DNA from: Periplaneta americana
Lineage: Eukaryota; Arthropoda; Insecta; Blattodea; Blattidae
Length of the DNA: 64,000 bases
Direction: 5' to 3'
Assembly: GCF_040183065.1 (NCBI RefSeq)
Contig: NC_091121.1
Span: 63,024,287-63,088,286 of the forward strand
The notes below the pieces were generated by a model. That model saw only the letters and a list, made by a program, of their open reading frames with translations, made no database searches and was not told where the DNA came from. Shown in pieces: positions 1 to 9,756 of the stretch (position 1 is the first letter of the stretch; the number at the start of each line of letters is the position of its first letter). Both the position numbers and the translations under genes were made by a program.

Positions 1-484
1 TGGAAGCAAATAACTTTCAGGATGTCTGGTATTCTTCATTGAAAATAAATCTGAAAAATGTTTATTTGAACGTCTAATGAACTTATGGTGGGTTTACACG
101 TGCATGGATATACTGGCGCCAGTTAACACGCCAGTCGTACTTTTGCGTCAGTAAAGGTTTACACGAGTTTCTTTACTTTGCCTCGCCAGTGCCGTTTTCA
201 AATGTAGCTGCTACCTGAATGTTGTACGAGGACATAACATGCCAAGTGAAGTTGAACTTGTTCATAGCGCTTGCCTAATAGTCGTCACTTTGTTGGTTGA
301 GGGGATGATTTCTAACTTGGAATAAAGAAAAGACATAAAAGAAGAGTACATATTATGGGTGAAAAAGTGGATTGTTCGGAGGGAGAATTTAGATACATCT
401 GCGAGAATTTTAAAAGAATTTTCAACAACAGATACCTACTAATGCTACAGATGACTACAGACGATTCTGACAATCTACTACAAC

Positions 485-485
<1 letters not shown>

Positions 486-543
<58 letters not shown>

Positions 544-860
544 CAGCCCATGAAGGGGCCACAATACCAGCCGGCTTCTGGCCTCACGTTCACATGCCAA
601 AGCAGAGGTGGACGATCGTCCAACCAGAATGGAGGTATCATGTGGTTAGCACGACAGTCTCCAACCGTTATGGCTGGCTTTCAGAATCGGATTTCGCCAC
701 CTTCGTAACTCCCAAAGTGCCTCACAATTCTGGGTGGGCACCGGTCTCAGACACTGGCCGAAATATATTGAGACAATTTCTTCCCCCATGAGGACCCCAA
801 CCAGTGCGCATTCCGTAACGCGAGTCCTAAGCAGGATGCCTTAGACCACTACAACATCTA
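486..860 (-). mobile_element. tRNA-derived SINE with (AAT)n tail
   Basis: Read on the minus strand, the unit starts near 860 with a degenerate tRNA-like head (box A-like bases near 845, box B-like area near 800), has a unique body and ends in a long TTA/AAT repeat at 486-540. The layout of head, body and simple-repeat tail is that of a SINE. The open frames across the AAT tract are only poly-isoleucine and are not genes. Confidence 0.6.
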
Positions 861-864
861 GTAG

Positions 865-1085
865 TATCATTATATATTCAAAAGTTTGCTACCGACGATA
901 TAAGAGATGTTTTACTCCCAAAATTGAAATCGGAAATTACATTCGTATATTTACCACCTGAAAATTATTTTGCTTCATTATAAACTTTTCGTTTTTAATC
1001 TGTATGTATACATATATCTGGTGGCGTGGAAGGGTCTTAACACCACCAGAATAAATAAATGTATTATTTATTATTATTATCATCA
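865..1085 (+). mobile_element. LINE 3' end fragment (stem-loop 3' terminus)
   Basis: The segment ends with a GTGGCGTGGAAGGGTCTTAA stretch, a short CACCACCAG motif and AATAAATAAAT/ATT repeats. The same 3' terminus is better preserved at 6385-6497 and 42455-42548, where it has a GGCCTTACGGCC-type hairpin. It is therefore a decayed copy of that LINE 3' untranslated region. Confidence 0.5.
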
Positions 1086-1149
1086 TTAATATTTGTATTC
1101 TGTTCCGAAGTGTAAGTTACAATATCAAAGTTCTAGCCAGAAGTTCAGA

Positions 1150-1680
1150 TATCATCTACGCTGCACTAAGTAGAACAAGCGGACAGCTTAAAATACTTGG
1201 GGTGTAGGCTACTATGTATGAGTAGTAACATGAACTGCTACCAAGAAGTCAAAAAGCAAAGGAAGCTTTTGACAGAAAACTGAGTATCTTCTGCTGACCT
1301 CAGGAAAAAGAACTAGGGAAGACACTAATGAAGTGCCTTGTGTGGAGTGTGGAATTATATGGAGCAGAAATATGGACATTACGACGAAGTGAAGAGAAAC
1401 GACTGGAATCCTTTGAATATGGAGAAGGATGGAGAGTGTGGCGAAAGAATAATTCTCAAACTGATAAGGAAGAGAAAAAGAATTTGGCTTTGTCACTGGC
1501 TAAGAAGAAACTGCGTACTGCAGGATGAACTGGAAGGAATGGTGAACGGGTGAAGAGTTCGGGGCAGAAGGAGAAATCACGTGATAGACATAATTAAGAT
1601 GTATGGATCATATGCGTAGATTAAGAGGAAGGCTGAAAATAGGGAAGACTTAGATAGAGAACTATGAATAAATGAATGAG
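1150..1680 (+). mobile_element. LINE fragment: C-terminal reverse transcriptase region
   Basis: Broken + strand frames give peptides such as WSVELYGAEIWTLRRSEEKR and, after frame changes, LRRNCVLQDELEGMVNGRR, typical of the region after the reverse transcriptase palm in insect endonuclease-type LINEs. The frame shifts at least twice, so it is dead. The same family occurs on the minus strand at 8325-9125. It lies inside the Harbinger-like element. Confidence 0.65.
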
Positions 1681-1825
1681 TTTAGTATGTGTATAGGTAA
1701 ATAGCACGCACACACGTCAGAATCTCATTTTTCAGTAGATAGCACTTAGTCCATTTTGAATTTCTTGTCTTAAATTGTATATAAATTAAGATTGTAATGT
1801 TTTTATGCAAAGTTCTCAAAATTTC

Positions 1826-2044
1826 TTAAGACTGTCTTTTTCTTATTTGCACCACTTGGTACAAAATCCTATCAGCAACTGGAAACCATGTTACTTTAGG
1901 TTTGTTGATGTCATCTGAACCCCCGTCAGATTCCATGCTTCTTGTTGCTTTCCTTATGTCCGGAGTGTACGCATCTCGTATGAATTTTATTTTTGCTTTC
2001 ACTTCGGCAGTTCCGAATCCATCAATATTCATTGTCTTTACCAT
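1826..2044 (-). pseudogene. MADF/Myb-SANT-like accessory gene remnant of the Harbinger element
   Basis: The 72-residue minus-strand frame contains AKIKFIRDAYTPDIRKA, then a polar GGSDD stretch, then KPKVTWFPVADRILYQVV. The order and spacing resemble the middle of a MADF domain, a helical DNA-binding fold of the Myb/SANT group. MADF- or Myb-like proteins are the second gene of PIF/Harbinger transposons, and this piece lies between Harbinger-like ends. It lacks a complete domain start and the rest of the protein, so it is a remnant. It could also be a captured host MADF fragment; the element context makes that less likely. Confidence 0.6.
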
Positions 2045-2466
2045 GTTTTCTTAAGCCTCTATTCTGGCATCTCTATTTTTTTTTATAAAAATTAGAGTTC
2101 AGGTCCCACAAACACTGGTGTTTTTCATATAGGTAAAGGAAATTTGTGACTATGTCAGAATTCCACTTACTCATTCTTACAAATCAAATTTATAAAACTT
2201 GATGCAAAGACATTTGCGGACTATGTTCTGTGCAATACTGGCGTGCCGATGAGAAACTTCATGTTTACACGTGCAACAGAATTGTCCGTTTGTGCATGCT
2301 TCGCCACTGGCGCGTTGAAAAGTTAGAATGCCACTAACTTTTCGAAACATTGCATGCAGTGTCCAAACTTGCACGCCAGTAAAGGTTTATACGTGCAAGT
2401 TGATTTTACTTGCGCGCCAATAGCTATTGGCGCCAATGAATCCATGCACGTGTAAACCCACCATTA

Positions 2467-3146
2467 GTCTGCAACATTTGCGGCACAAGCAACTAGTAAT
2501 AAATATAATTATGAGTATTTTTCAGCTCTGGTTTATTTGTACTTTGTCATCATTTTAAGATTTCGTTTAGTTTAACTAAACTAGGATTCGGATTTCGGAT
2601 TAAATTAAAAATAATACTACTATTATTTACTACTTTAATAACTACTATTTGTTTGTAATGCTATTTTACTGCATCAATAATTCTGCTGTTAACGTGTTAC
2701 TAGAGTAGTAACATTGCCCTTGAAATGATAAAAGGAGAAATACTACTTTTAGTCCAAAATAGTTCCGAACACATTTTCTTTGCATCATTCTTGAAAATAA
2801 AAATGTTCGCAACCTTCTTTCTGTCAGTCAATCTCATCCAGGAGATGTATTTATATTTACAAATGCCTAATTTTCTTGAAACAGAATGAGAATAAATACA
2901 ATAAGAATTTAGATTATCATAGTTATAATACACGAAAAGAACATCTGTTTTCAATAAAAAATCATAGACTTGTGAAATATGAAAAATCGTCTGCCTAAAC
3001 TGGCCCTGTGTTCTTTAATAAATTACCATTGCAGATACAAACTTTACCTTATACAGAATTTAAAGTAAAAGTTAAACAGATTTTTAACTGATCAAAGTTT
3101 TTATTCAGTAAAAGAATTCTTATATTACAAATTATGATATATGTAA
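2467..3146. other. AT-rich intron sequence, nothing recognised
   Basis: Lies within the presumed upstream intron of gene A, between two DNA transposons. No coding similarity, tRNA-like box or matched inverted ends could be seen. Confidence 0.5.
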
Positions 3147-3148
3147 TA

Positions 3149-4761
3149 AGGTAATTCGGGGGAAGATGCCAGTTGGGGGAAGACGCAACTTTCTTTGCCG
3201 TTCTTTTATGTGTCAGCAATTGACAGCACGGATCCTCTAGTTTGAAGAGTGTTGACGGGGTGGACACATAGCTTGTGCGTATGTCTTACTTTATCGTCTT
3301 TCATCGCCGTTATTTTGGATCTTGTGAGAATATTGTCTGGTGAGTACACACTTTATAATATTTCGTTGCTTATATTTAAGGTTCATAGACTGATGCTATA
3401 TTTTAAATGGGATATGTGCTACATACGTGAGTTGTGCATTTTGTTACGCACACTAGACATGCAGCTACGGCAACAACCTTGCGGCAGTAGGCAAGTAAGT
3501 GTGAGTGGCGTCTTCCCCCTGTAACTGGGGGAAGACGCAACATGGTTAAGAAATACATTATTTAACCCGTAAATTATGTTTTGGGAAGGTTATTATTTGA
3601 TAATATTTTACATTATATTATTTTACATGTTCTCTGATACTTTACAAAAGGTATCAATGATTAAAAATGTAATTCACATTTCATTTTTACGCAGACGATG
3701 ACTTGAGACTGCAAAATAAAAACAGATTGGACATCTTAGTCAAAATAAAATTTAATTCGAGCTGCTGAAGATTTAAAGTATGGACAAAAATCGTCATGGG
3801 CTGCAGCGAGGGTGTGTGGCATTCCATACAGAACTCTCAAATGACGAATGGAATCTTCAAACATTACTGAATGTTCACGAGGTCCTTCCACTAGCGGAGC
3901 ATGTGACAGTAGACCTACATCAATAGCTGCTTCCATCAGAACGGATAACGGGATTTCAATTCTGGAAACAATCAGCCCTATTCCTAAGTAAAGAAATCTA
4001 AATTCTTTGCGCGTAAAAAACAAACAGCGTAGATCTCAACTACATCACAGAGAAGAGAAATTATGCGGAAAAAGGCCAGAAAAAAAGAAACCTTCCCAAC
4101 CAAGAAAGAAAAAGAGATTTGTAAGTTCTTCTTCTTTTTCTGCTTCTTCTTCTTTTTCTTCTTCTTCTGTTGACGAAATTAGTCACGATGACAGTGGTAA
4201 AAGTTTTGATGAGGAAGATGATTTTTGTTGTTTGTTCTGGACACTTTTACGCTAAGACAGGTTCCAAGTGTGACTGGATTCAGTGCACCGCATGCAAGAA
4301 ATCCTTGCACGAAGATTGCAGTGGTGATAATTTGCACTGTATGAAATGTGGTGCAGGTTCGTACTCACATTCAGAATTGTGTCCTAATTAATCAATTTTT
4401 GCAAAATAATCATGAAACAAGTTCATAATTAAATTCATAGATGTTTATCTGTAGTTGTAATAAAATACACATAAAATATTCCAATGTTTATTTTACGTAT
4501 GCCATTTACTATGTTGTTGCATCTTACCCCATACCAAGTGGCATCTTCCCCGTATATATGGGGGAAGATGCCACCCTGACGCGAGTTCTTTTAACATGAA
4601 AAATTGTTAACAATATACGCACTTGCAAAGGAACCAATCATTATACAGAGCCAATTATAATTGAAAAATACGATAAATTTGTTTGTATTGGCTTATCACT
4701 TCAGGTTTGAGTTGTATCGCCAAGAAATACCTTAGTTGTGGCGTCTTCCCCCGAATTACCT
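3149..4761 (+). mobile_element. pogo/Tigger-type DNA transposon, internally deleted
   Basis: Matched termini read AGGTAATTCGGGGGAAGA inward from 3149 and, reverse-complemented, from 4761, flanked by TA at 3147-3148 and 4762-4763 as expected for Tc1/mariner-pogo insertion. The motif GGGGGAAGA(C/T)GC recurs at both ends and inside (near 3174, 3509, 3527, 4541 and 4560), often as facing pairs, which looks like transposase-binding subterminal repeats. The coding part is a deletion derivative. Confidence 0.8.
3752..4391 (+). pseudogene. pogo/Tigger-like transposase remnant with N-terminal HTH and C-terminal PHD-like finger
   Basis: The first block (3752-3847) encodes AAEDLKYGQKSSWAAARVCG followed by IPYRTLK, the Psq-type helix-turn-helix at the start of pogo/Tigger transposases. 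It runs almost directly into C-terminal sequence: a Ser/Thr-Pro-rich stretch, ISPIPK (near 3971-3988), a basic region with KKPSQPRKKKR, a serine/acidic tract and a cysteine-histidine module (C-x2-C, then DWIQC-x2-C, HEDC, C-x2-C) at about 4225-4345. The catalytic DDE core is missing. There are in-frame stops after the HTH and a frameshift before the finger. A C-terminal PHD-like finger is known in some pogo/jerky-type transposases. Confidence 0.7.
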
Positions 4762-4763
4762 TA

Positions 4764-5252
4764 CTACTTGATTATATTATATTTTATTTTAAATGTGTTT
4801 TAATTTGTAGTGTTTTTTAAATCTCATTGTGTTTTTATTTATTATGTAATTGACGTGTACATCCATATATATGGTCATGTATAGGATAAACAATCAATCA
4901 ATCTACTTATCTGTGAAAGTGACACGTTGCTACATGATTAAGCCTTTTTCGAGTCATAATTGACTGCAGTCCTGAGTCTTCGTAGTGTTTTACAGCTGGA
5001 TGATGAACGTATCAATAAAAGCCGGACAACACTCTTCACATTATTTCTGAATAGCTTTCGTCATTGACTTCAAAGTTTCTCCAAAATCATTTAAGCAGGC
5101 AATCTCGTTCTTTTTTTTTTAACAACTATATTTTCAATATTGTAATGATTTATCTATTTCAGAATAAGGTGATAACTAGGGCTTGGAAGATGATGACCTA
5201 AAAATTACCTTAAATTTCTGAAAATATGACATAAAAATAAAAATAAAATATT

Positions 5253-5314
<62 letters not shown>

Positions 5315-5400
5315 GCATGTCTCCAAATTTACGCCAACACACACATAAATATTAGGAGGAACTGAAATTTCTAGACATGCTTTTTATTCAACATTGCGAT
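4764..5400. repeat. Intron DNA with an (AAT)n microsatellite at about 5256-5312
   Basis: About 19 AAT units form an uninterrupted tract. The rest of the stretch is AT-rich and holds no recognised gene; a short SINE 3'-type ending may lie at 4840-4905. Confidence 0.6.
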
Positions 5401-5404
5401 AAAG

Positions 5405-5640
5405 AACCATTGCTATTTGTAGGGTCTCGGGTTCGAAGGATCGCCGGTATTTCCGCTAGGCCGGGTTGTGTGTTATATGCAGAGTCAATCACTTCGCTTT
5501 GTTAATTGATATAGCCTACCACCTGAATTTTGTAAGGCTGAAAATGTAACTCGCCTGAACAGATGGCATGGTATCATAGCGCCATAAATTAATTGTTAAA
5601 TAGTGCTGACGTGGGCCACTACAAGGGCAAACAATAAAAG
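5405..5640 (+). mobile_element. SINE remnant
   Basis: A box B-like GGTCTCGGGTTCGAAGGATC sits at 5421-5440 and is followed by a body in the style of other cockroach SINEs. The box A end is not clear, so it is probably 5'-decayed. Confidence 0.4.
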
Positions 5641-5819
5641 TTCAGTTGCTTTACTTTCGGCATATTTACGCCTTCACTTGTAAGATACAACATGCTGACT
5701 GCAGGCACTGCGGCTGCATTATTTATTCTGCTGCGTTGAATTGAGGGAAGCACTTAACACGCGTGATCAGGAGTCAAGGCTGATAGCCATAAGGAAAATT
5801 CCTGTATGACACAGTCTAA

Positions 5820-6438
5820 TTGTTCCCGTGTGGTGACCGGGAAAGAGAATACCTTTCGTCTCGTTTCTCTTATCTATACTCTAACCACGATATAAATACC
5901 AGATCACTTATCTGTGGCACGCTAAGTATACCTCTTCATAGAACATCTTGTTATTCCTCATCTTTTACAATATCCACCTCGCGTCACTGGAATTCCTTGT
6001 CACAAAGTATTAGGGGCTGCAAGACAACAAACACCTTTAAGAACAGCTTAAAAGATAACCTCATTAGCATTTCACTCCAATCATACTGATTTAAACTATC
6101 ACTGACTACATTGTTACTTTTTTCTTTAGACATCATTCTGATTGTGCTGTATTTCCAAAATTGTCTCATAATAATCTCTTTCTATTAATTAATATCATTT
6201 GAAATATATTAACATTCTATGTATTTTAGTTTAATTCTGCTACACAGTTTATTTCAGTGTTTAATTAATATTTCATAGTATTTTGTTGTTTAATTCGTAA
6301 ATAACTCTTGTATACATGTAACTCTCATCTAAATCAAATTGTTGAATTCTTTGTAACTTCATGCATATGTATATACACTTTTTGTTGGTTGAGTGGAAGA
6401 GAAGGCCTTACGGCCTTAACTCTGCCAGCTAAAATAAA

Positions 6439-6497
<59 letters not shown>
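5820..6497 (+). mobile_element. 5'-truncated LINE: last part of the RT protein and 3' end with (ATT)n tail
   Basis: The frame up to 6089 ends with FTISTSRHWNSLSQSIRGCK and a stop, matching the common C-terminus of Jockey/CR1-type reverse transcriptases (an 'S-F-x-V-x-x-S-R-x-W-N-x-L' pattern). The 3' untranslated region ends with a perfect hairpin, AAGGCCTTACGGCCTT, then CTGCCAGC, AATAAAT and about 20 ATT units. The same 3' terminus occurs at 42455-42548 and, decayed, near 1020-1080. Only the end of the protein is left. Confidence 0.7.
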
Positions 6498-6498
<1 letters not shown>

Positions 6499-6499
6499 G

Positions 6500-7020
6500 T
6501 TCCACTGTGAGTTCATACAGATCGTAAAAGGCGATCAAATGAGCACCCAGAGCCTGGGTGTATAGCTGTGTCACCCTGTCTTTGGGGGACATAAATACAG
6601 AGACCTGGTCTTACAGGTTGGTGATTGGTTCGTGGGGCTGACACCCCCACAACTGTAAAAAAAAAACTTCTTGTTGAGAAGCCTCAATTGAAGCCTCGGA
6701 ATTGGTTGAAACATCGGTAGTAAATTAAGCGACGGAACATGATCTTTGAGTTTGGTACATGGAATGTTAGGACATTAAGAAGGCTTGAATGGGCCGAACA
6801 TGTCTATCGGATGGAAGGGAACAGAATAACAAAGAAGATCTTAGAAGGGAAAATACATGGTAAAAGACCAATTGGAGATGCGGTAACGATCGATTCTCAG
6901 GACTATCTCGGAACAACTGCCTGGATAAGATTAGCACAGGACAGGGACAGTTGGAGGAAGAAAATTGAGGAGGCTAAGGTTCGACTTTGGGCTGTGATGC
7001 CGTCGTAGTAGTAGTAGTAG
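6500..7020 (+). mobile_element. Short internally deleted LINE: 5' leader plus extreme 3' coding end
   Basis: The 5' part (6500-6738) is a leader with an A10 run followed by CTTCTTGTTGAGAAGCCT. An ATG at 6739 opens FEFGTWNVRTL, the N-terminus of the apurinic-like endonuclease of insect LINEs. After about 15 residues it passes straight into the far C-terminus (LEWAEHVYRMEGNR, GKRPIGDA, RLAQDRDSWR) and ends in a GTA/TAG tail at 7004-7020. The rest of the endonuclease and all the reverse transcriptase are absent, yet the joined frame is open for 89 residues. A related leader joined to a different LINE 3' end lies at 49960-50513. Confidence 0.7.
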
Positions 7021-7794
7021 CACAGTCTAATTGCGTAAGCAATCTTCAGTGGATTCTCGAATATAGTATACTACGACAACACCGTAAAAAGCAAAAGTCC
7101 GTTCGAAAGCAGAAAAAGGGCAAACCTGCAACAAAAAGTAGAACATTTCCTAAAAATGGTCAATGGATAATAAAAGACCGAAAAATACAAATGAATACAA
7201 AACAACAGTAGGCTATATTGATTCGTGTTGAAGCGGAACGAATTTGTAATTGTCTGTGACGTCTCAGGAAAGAATATGATATTTCATCAACTTCCGAGTC
7301 CTTGTGACAACATGTTAAAAGTTTTCCCCTTTTATCCAGATATTTATCAGCAGAACTTGTTTTGTTACATATGCCATATGCATTCAGAACTAGAGTAACA
7401 ATGAGATAACGCCACTCACTTTCTACTCCCACATTCCTGTCGGCCTTGGCTACTTTAACACACTTCGTTTGTCGCGTCCTTAAATTGCAGTGAATGAGTA
7501 AATGATCTCGCTTTTTAACTTTGGGACGTACTACACTCTTCAAATCACCGTCCCTCCAATTCAAAACCTAATTTTCATAGTTTCTACAGAGTAAATTATT
7601 TTCCCTCTGTTCTAATTTTCGAAAAATTATTGAGGGAACGGATCCCCTTGTCCCACTCAGCCATGACGCTCATGTACGAAATATATTTGACATTAATGAA
7701 TATCACGTGTAGCATTCTTACAAATATTTCTGTCTTAAAACTTTCCAGAGAGGACTTATGTACAAACAGCAATGTTAAGAGTATTTTTTTTTAG
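7021..7794. other. Intron sequence of gene A, nothing recognised
   Basis: A 134-codon minus-strand frame (7160-7564) has no motif I recognise and no exon-like context, so it is not called. The stretch ends in the pyrimidine-rich acceptor of the next exon. Confidence 0.5.
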
Positions 7795-7952
7795 GTTCCT
7801 CGTTCGGGCCAAATGTGCGCCACTGGTTTGAAAAAGTCTGTGTGGAGCCAAATTTGGGCCAATGTTTCATAGCCATCGACCCGCAGTGTTTTGCTCCAGG
7901 GTTCGAGGATCGCATGAGCAGCATTATGGACCACCTGAGAGGAATGGAACCG
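7795..7952 (+). CDS. Gene A (Ldh2-family dehydrogenase), coding exon equivalent to exon 7 of gene B
   Basis: Acceptor TTTTTTTTTAG precedes 7795 and donor GTGAGA follows 7952. The exon is 158 nt, the same length and phase as exon 7 of gene B (55506-55663). It encodes SSFGPNVRHW, PNLGQCFIAIDP, CFAPGFEDRM and a closing LRGMEP, the C-terminal part of the malate/L-lactate dehydrogenase Ldh2 fold. The 5' 53 nt differ at 19 sites from gene B and the 3' 105 nt at only 3, by my hand count. Earlier exons of gene A are outside the window, so intron 6 exceeds 7.7 kb. No stop or frameshift is present. Confidence 0.9.
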
Positions 7953-8324
7953 GTGAGAACATTACCGTTTTGTATTTTGTTAGGCAGCAGTCATGTACGC
8001 AAAGGCTGAAAAGAAAGTTTGATATTGTGTGAAGATACAGTTTCATGAGTTTCTAATCACGCGTGGATGTTTCTTTTCCTACCTCACCTACGGAAAACCC
8101 AAGCATCGTACAGATTCCCACAGTTTAAATACCACTTTGAGTTCTTCTAATGTTGTTTGTATGATGCCATACCCGAATACTCAAGCATCTGTGCCAACTC
8201 CAGGGATTTAGATAAAATTTTTATGAATACTTTATAATAGTGATGATACACAGGGTCCGGCAGAGGAATGGATTTTAAATAGTTGGTTATTGACTAAAGA
8301 ACTTATTTTTCCAGAATGGAATAT

Positions 8325-9125
8325 TCATTTCATTCGGTGTTCTACCCAAGGGCAGGCCTTTCACTGCAAACCCAGCTTTCTCCAATCTTTCCTATTTTCT
8401 GCCTTCCTCTTTGTCTCCTCATATGATCCATATACAGTATCTTAATGTCGTCTATCATCTGGTATCTTCTTCTGACCGAACTCTTCTCCCGTACACTATT
8501 CCTTCCAGTTCATCCTTCAGTAGGCAGTTTCTTCTCAGCCAGTGATTCAACAATTCCTTTTTCTTTTCATAATCAGTTTCAGCATCATTCTTTCTTCACC
8601 CACTCTTTCCAACACAGCTTCATTTCTTATTCCCTCTGTTCATTTCACGCGCTCCATTCTTCTCCATATCCACATTTCAAATTCTTCTAGTCGCTTCTCT
8701 TCACTTCGTCGAAATATCCATGTTTCTGCCCCATACAATGCCACACTCCATACAAAGCACTTGTCCACACCTGTGGAGTAACGGTTAGCGCGTCTGCCCG
8801 CGAAACCAGGTGGTCCGGGTTCGATTCCCGGTTGGTGAAAGTTAACTAGTTGAGGTTTTTTCCGGGGTTTTACATCAACCCAATATGAGCAAATGCTGGG
8901 TAACTATCGGTGCTGGACTCCGGACTCATTTCACCGGCATTATCATCTTCATCTCATTCAGACGCTAAATAACCTAAGATGTTGATAAAGCGTCGTAAAA
9001 TAACCTACTACAAAGCACTTCACTAGTCTCTTCGTTAGATCTTTTTCGAGAGGTTCACAGAAGATGCTCCTTATTCTGTTTAAACTTCCTTGGCCATTGC
9101 TATCCTCCGTTTCTTGTATTAATGG
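8325..9125 (-). mobile_element. LINE fragment (C-terminal RT region), split by a SINE
   Basis: Read on the minus strand, the pieces 9125-9010 and 8762-8325 encode segments close to GAETWIFRRSEEKRLEEFEM, LRRNCLLKDELEG and RRYQMIDDIK, the same LINE family as at 1150-1680. The reading frame is broken in places. The SINE at 8763-9009 interrupts it and duplicated 11 bp of it. It lies in the intron between the first two visible exons of gene A. Confidence 0.65.
8763..9009 (+). mobile_element. tRNA-derived SINE, nearly intact, with 11-bp TSD
   Basis: The head has tRNA-like promoter boxes: GTGGAGTAACGGTTAGCGCG (box A type) and GGTTCGATTCC (box B). The body is shared with copies at 24388-24647, 24808-24990 and 28995-29252, and ends in CGTCGTAAAATAACCTACT. 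The direct repeat ACAAAGCACTT (8752-8762 and 9010-9020) is the target duplication, so the boundaries are firm. It inserted into the LINE above and is therefore younger. Confidence 0.9.
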
Positions 9126-9129
9126 TAGT

Positions 9130-9350
9130 GATTTAAATCTTGGTTTTCATTTATCCCCACAGAAAGAAATCAAGAGGGTTGAAGTCAAATAAATGTGCAG
9201 ACAAAGGAATTAAATTTTCCATTACTTAAGCAGGAACGTTTCGTACAGCCAGTGACGGATTACATTCTTTCAGAACATCGAGCGTGCCGGATGTGATGTC
9301 AGGATTTTCACTGTTCGAACCGCTTTAACTTGCTTCGTGGTATTAGTTGG
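9130..9350 (-). pseudogene. mariner-like transposase remnant
   Basis: The minus strand encodes PLSAHLFDFNPLDFFLWG followed by a stop, the signature before the last catalytic acidic residue in mariner/IS630-type transposases ('SPDLNPLDFFLWG'). The sequence around it is too decayed to follow. Related remnants lie at 33425-33700, 52130-52500, 59111-59371 and 63280-63912. Confidence 0.55.
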
Positions 9351-9385
9351 ATTTGAATTCATATGAACTCATTTACTTGTTATAT

Positions 9386-9530
9386 CAGTGGTCATCAGCA
9401 CTCGCTGAAATGTGCAATGGGTACGCGAGATAGAGAGCATATCCGCTAGCAGCTACGAGAGCACTATAGTGCACTGCGTTTTCCGCAGGTAAGGGAGGCT
9501 ACCCCCAGCGTGATGTGCTGACGATCCCTG
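9386..9530. mobile_element. Short hAT-type MITE (145 bp)
   Basis: Inverted ends start CAGTGGTCATCAGCAC and, from the right, CAGGGATCGTCAGCAC. The exact 8-bp direct repeat TGTTATAT flanks them (9378-9385 and 9531-9538). An 8-bp duplication with CA-starting ends fits hAT. No coding capacity. Confidence 0.75.
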
Positions 9531-9638
9531 TGTTATATGATAGTGATAAAGTATGCTGTAAATTTAGGCTCATAATATTGAAACATTTAGGCACTATATA
9601 TGATTTTGTAGATTTCTTATTGTGTGCAACATTTACAG

Positions 9639-9749
9639 GCTGATCCTTCAAAGCCGGTGCTGGTTCCTGGTGACCCAGAACGCAATCACATGCAGTTAGT
9701 AGACGAAGAAGGAGGCATCCGCTACCATGAGAACCAACTCAAAGCTTCT
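9639..9749 (+). CDS. Gene A (Ldh2-family dehydrogenase), coding exon equivalent to exon 8 of gene B
   Basis: Acceptor ATTTACAG and donor GTAAGT bound a 111-nt exon in phase 0. It encodes ADPSKPVLVPGDPERNHMQ, then VDEEGGIRYHENQLKAS, the segment near the C-terminus of Ldh2 dehydrogenases where 'GDPE' and 'YHENQ' are typical. It differs from exon 8 of gene B at about 9 of 111 nt. A transposon begins 7 nt after the exon. Confidence 0.9.
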
Positions 9750-9756
9750 GTAAGTA

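Larger units (their letters stand above)
86..2463. mobile_element. PIF/Harbinger-like DNA transposon, degenerate
   Basis: The two ends are inverted repeats reading TGGTGGGTTTACACGTGCAT inward from 86 and, reverse-complemented, from 2463; a second matched block, GGCGCCA, follows a few bases further in. The element is flanked by the 3-bp direct repeat TTA (83-85 and 2464-2466), the usual PIF/Harbinger target duplication. A MADF/Myb-like gene remnant on the minus strand inside (1826-2044) fits, because Harbinger elements commonly carry a second Myb/SANT-like protein. No DDE transposase was recognised. The interior has been hit by a SINE and LINE fragments, so the element is old. The family assignment rests on the TSD plus the accessory gene. 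Confidence 0.75.

Noticed and set aside
312-708. Open frames of 109 and 117 codons on both strands
   Set aside because: They exist only because the (AAT)n tail reads as poly-isoleucine in two frames; the rest is SINE sequence.
7160-7564. 134-codon minus-strand frame
   Set aside because: No recognisable motif, no splice signals in phase, and located in a repeat-rich intron; likely chance.
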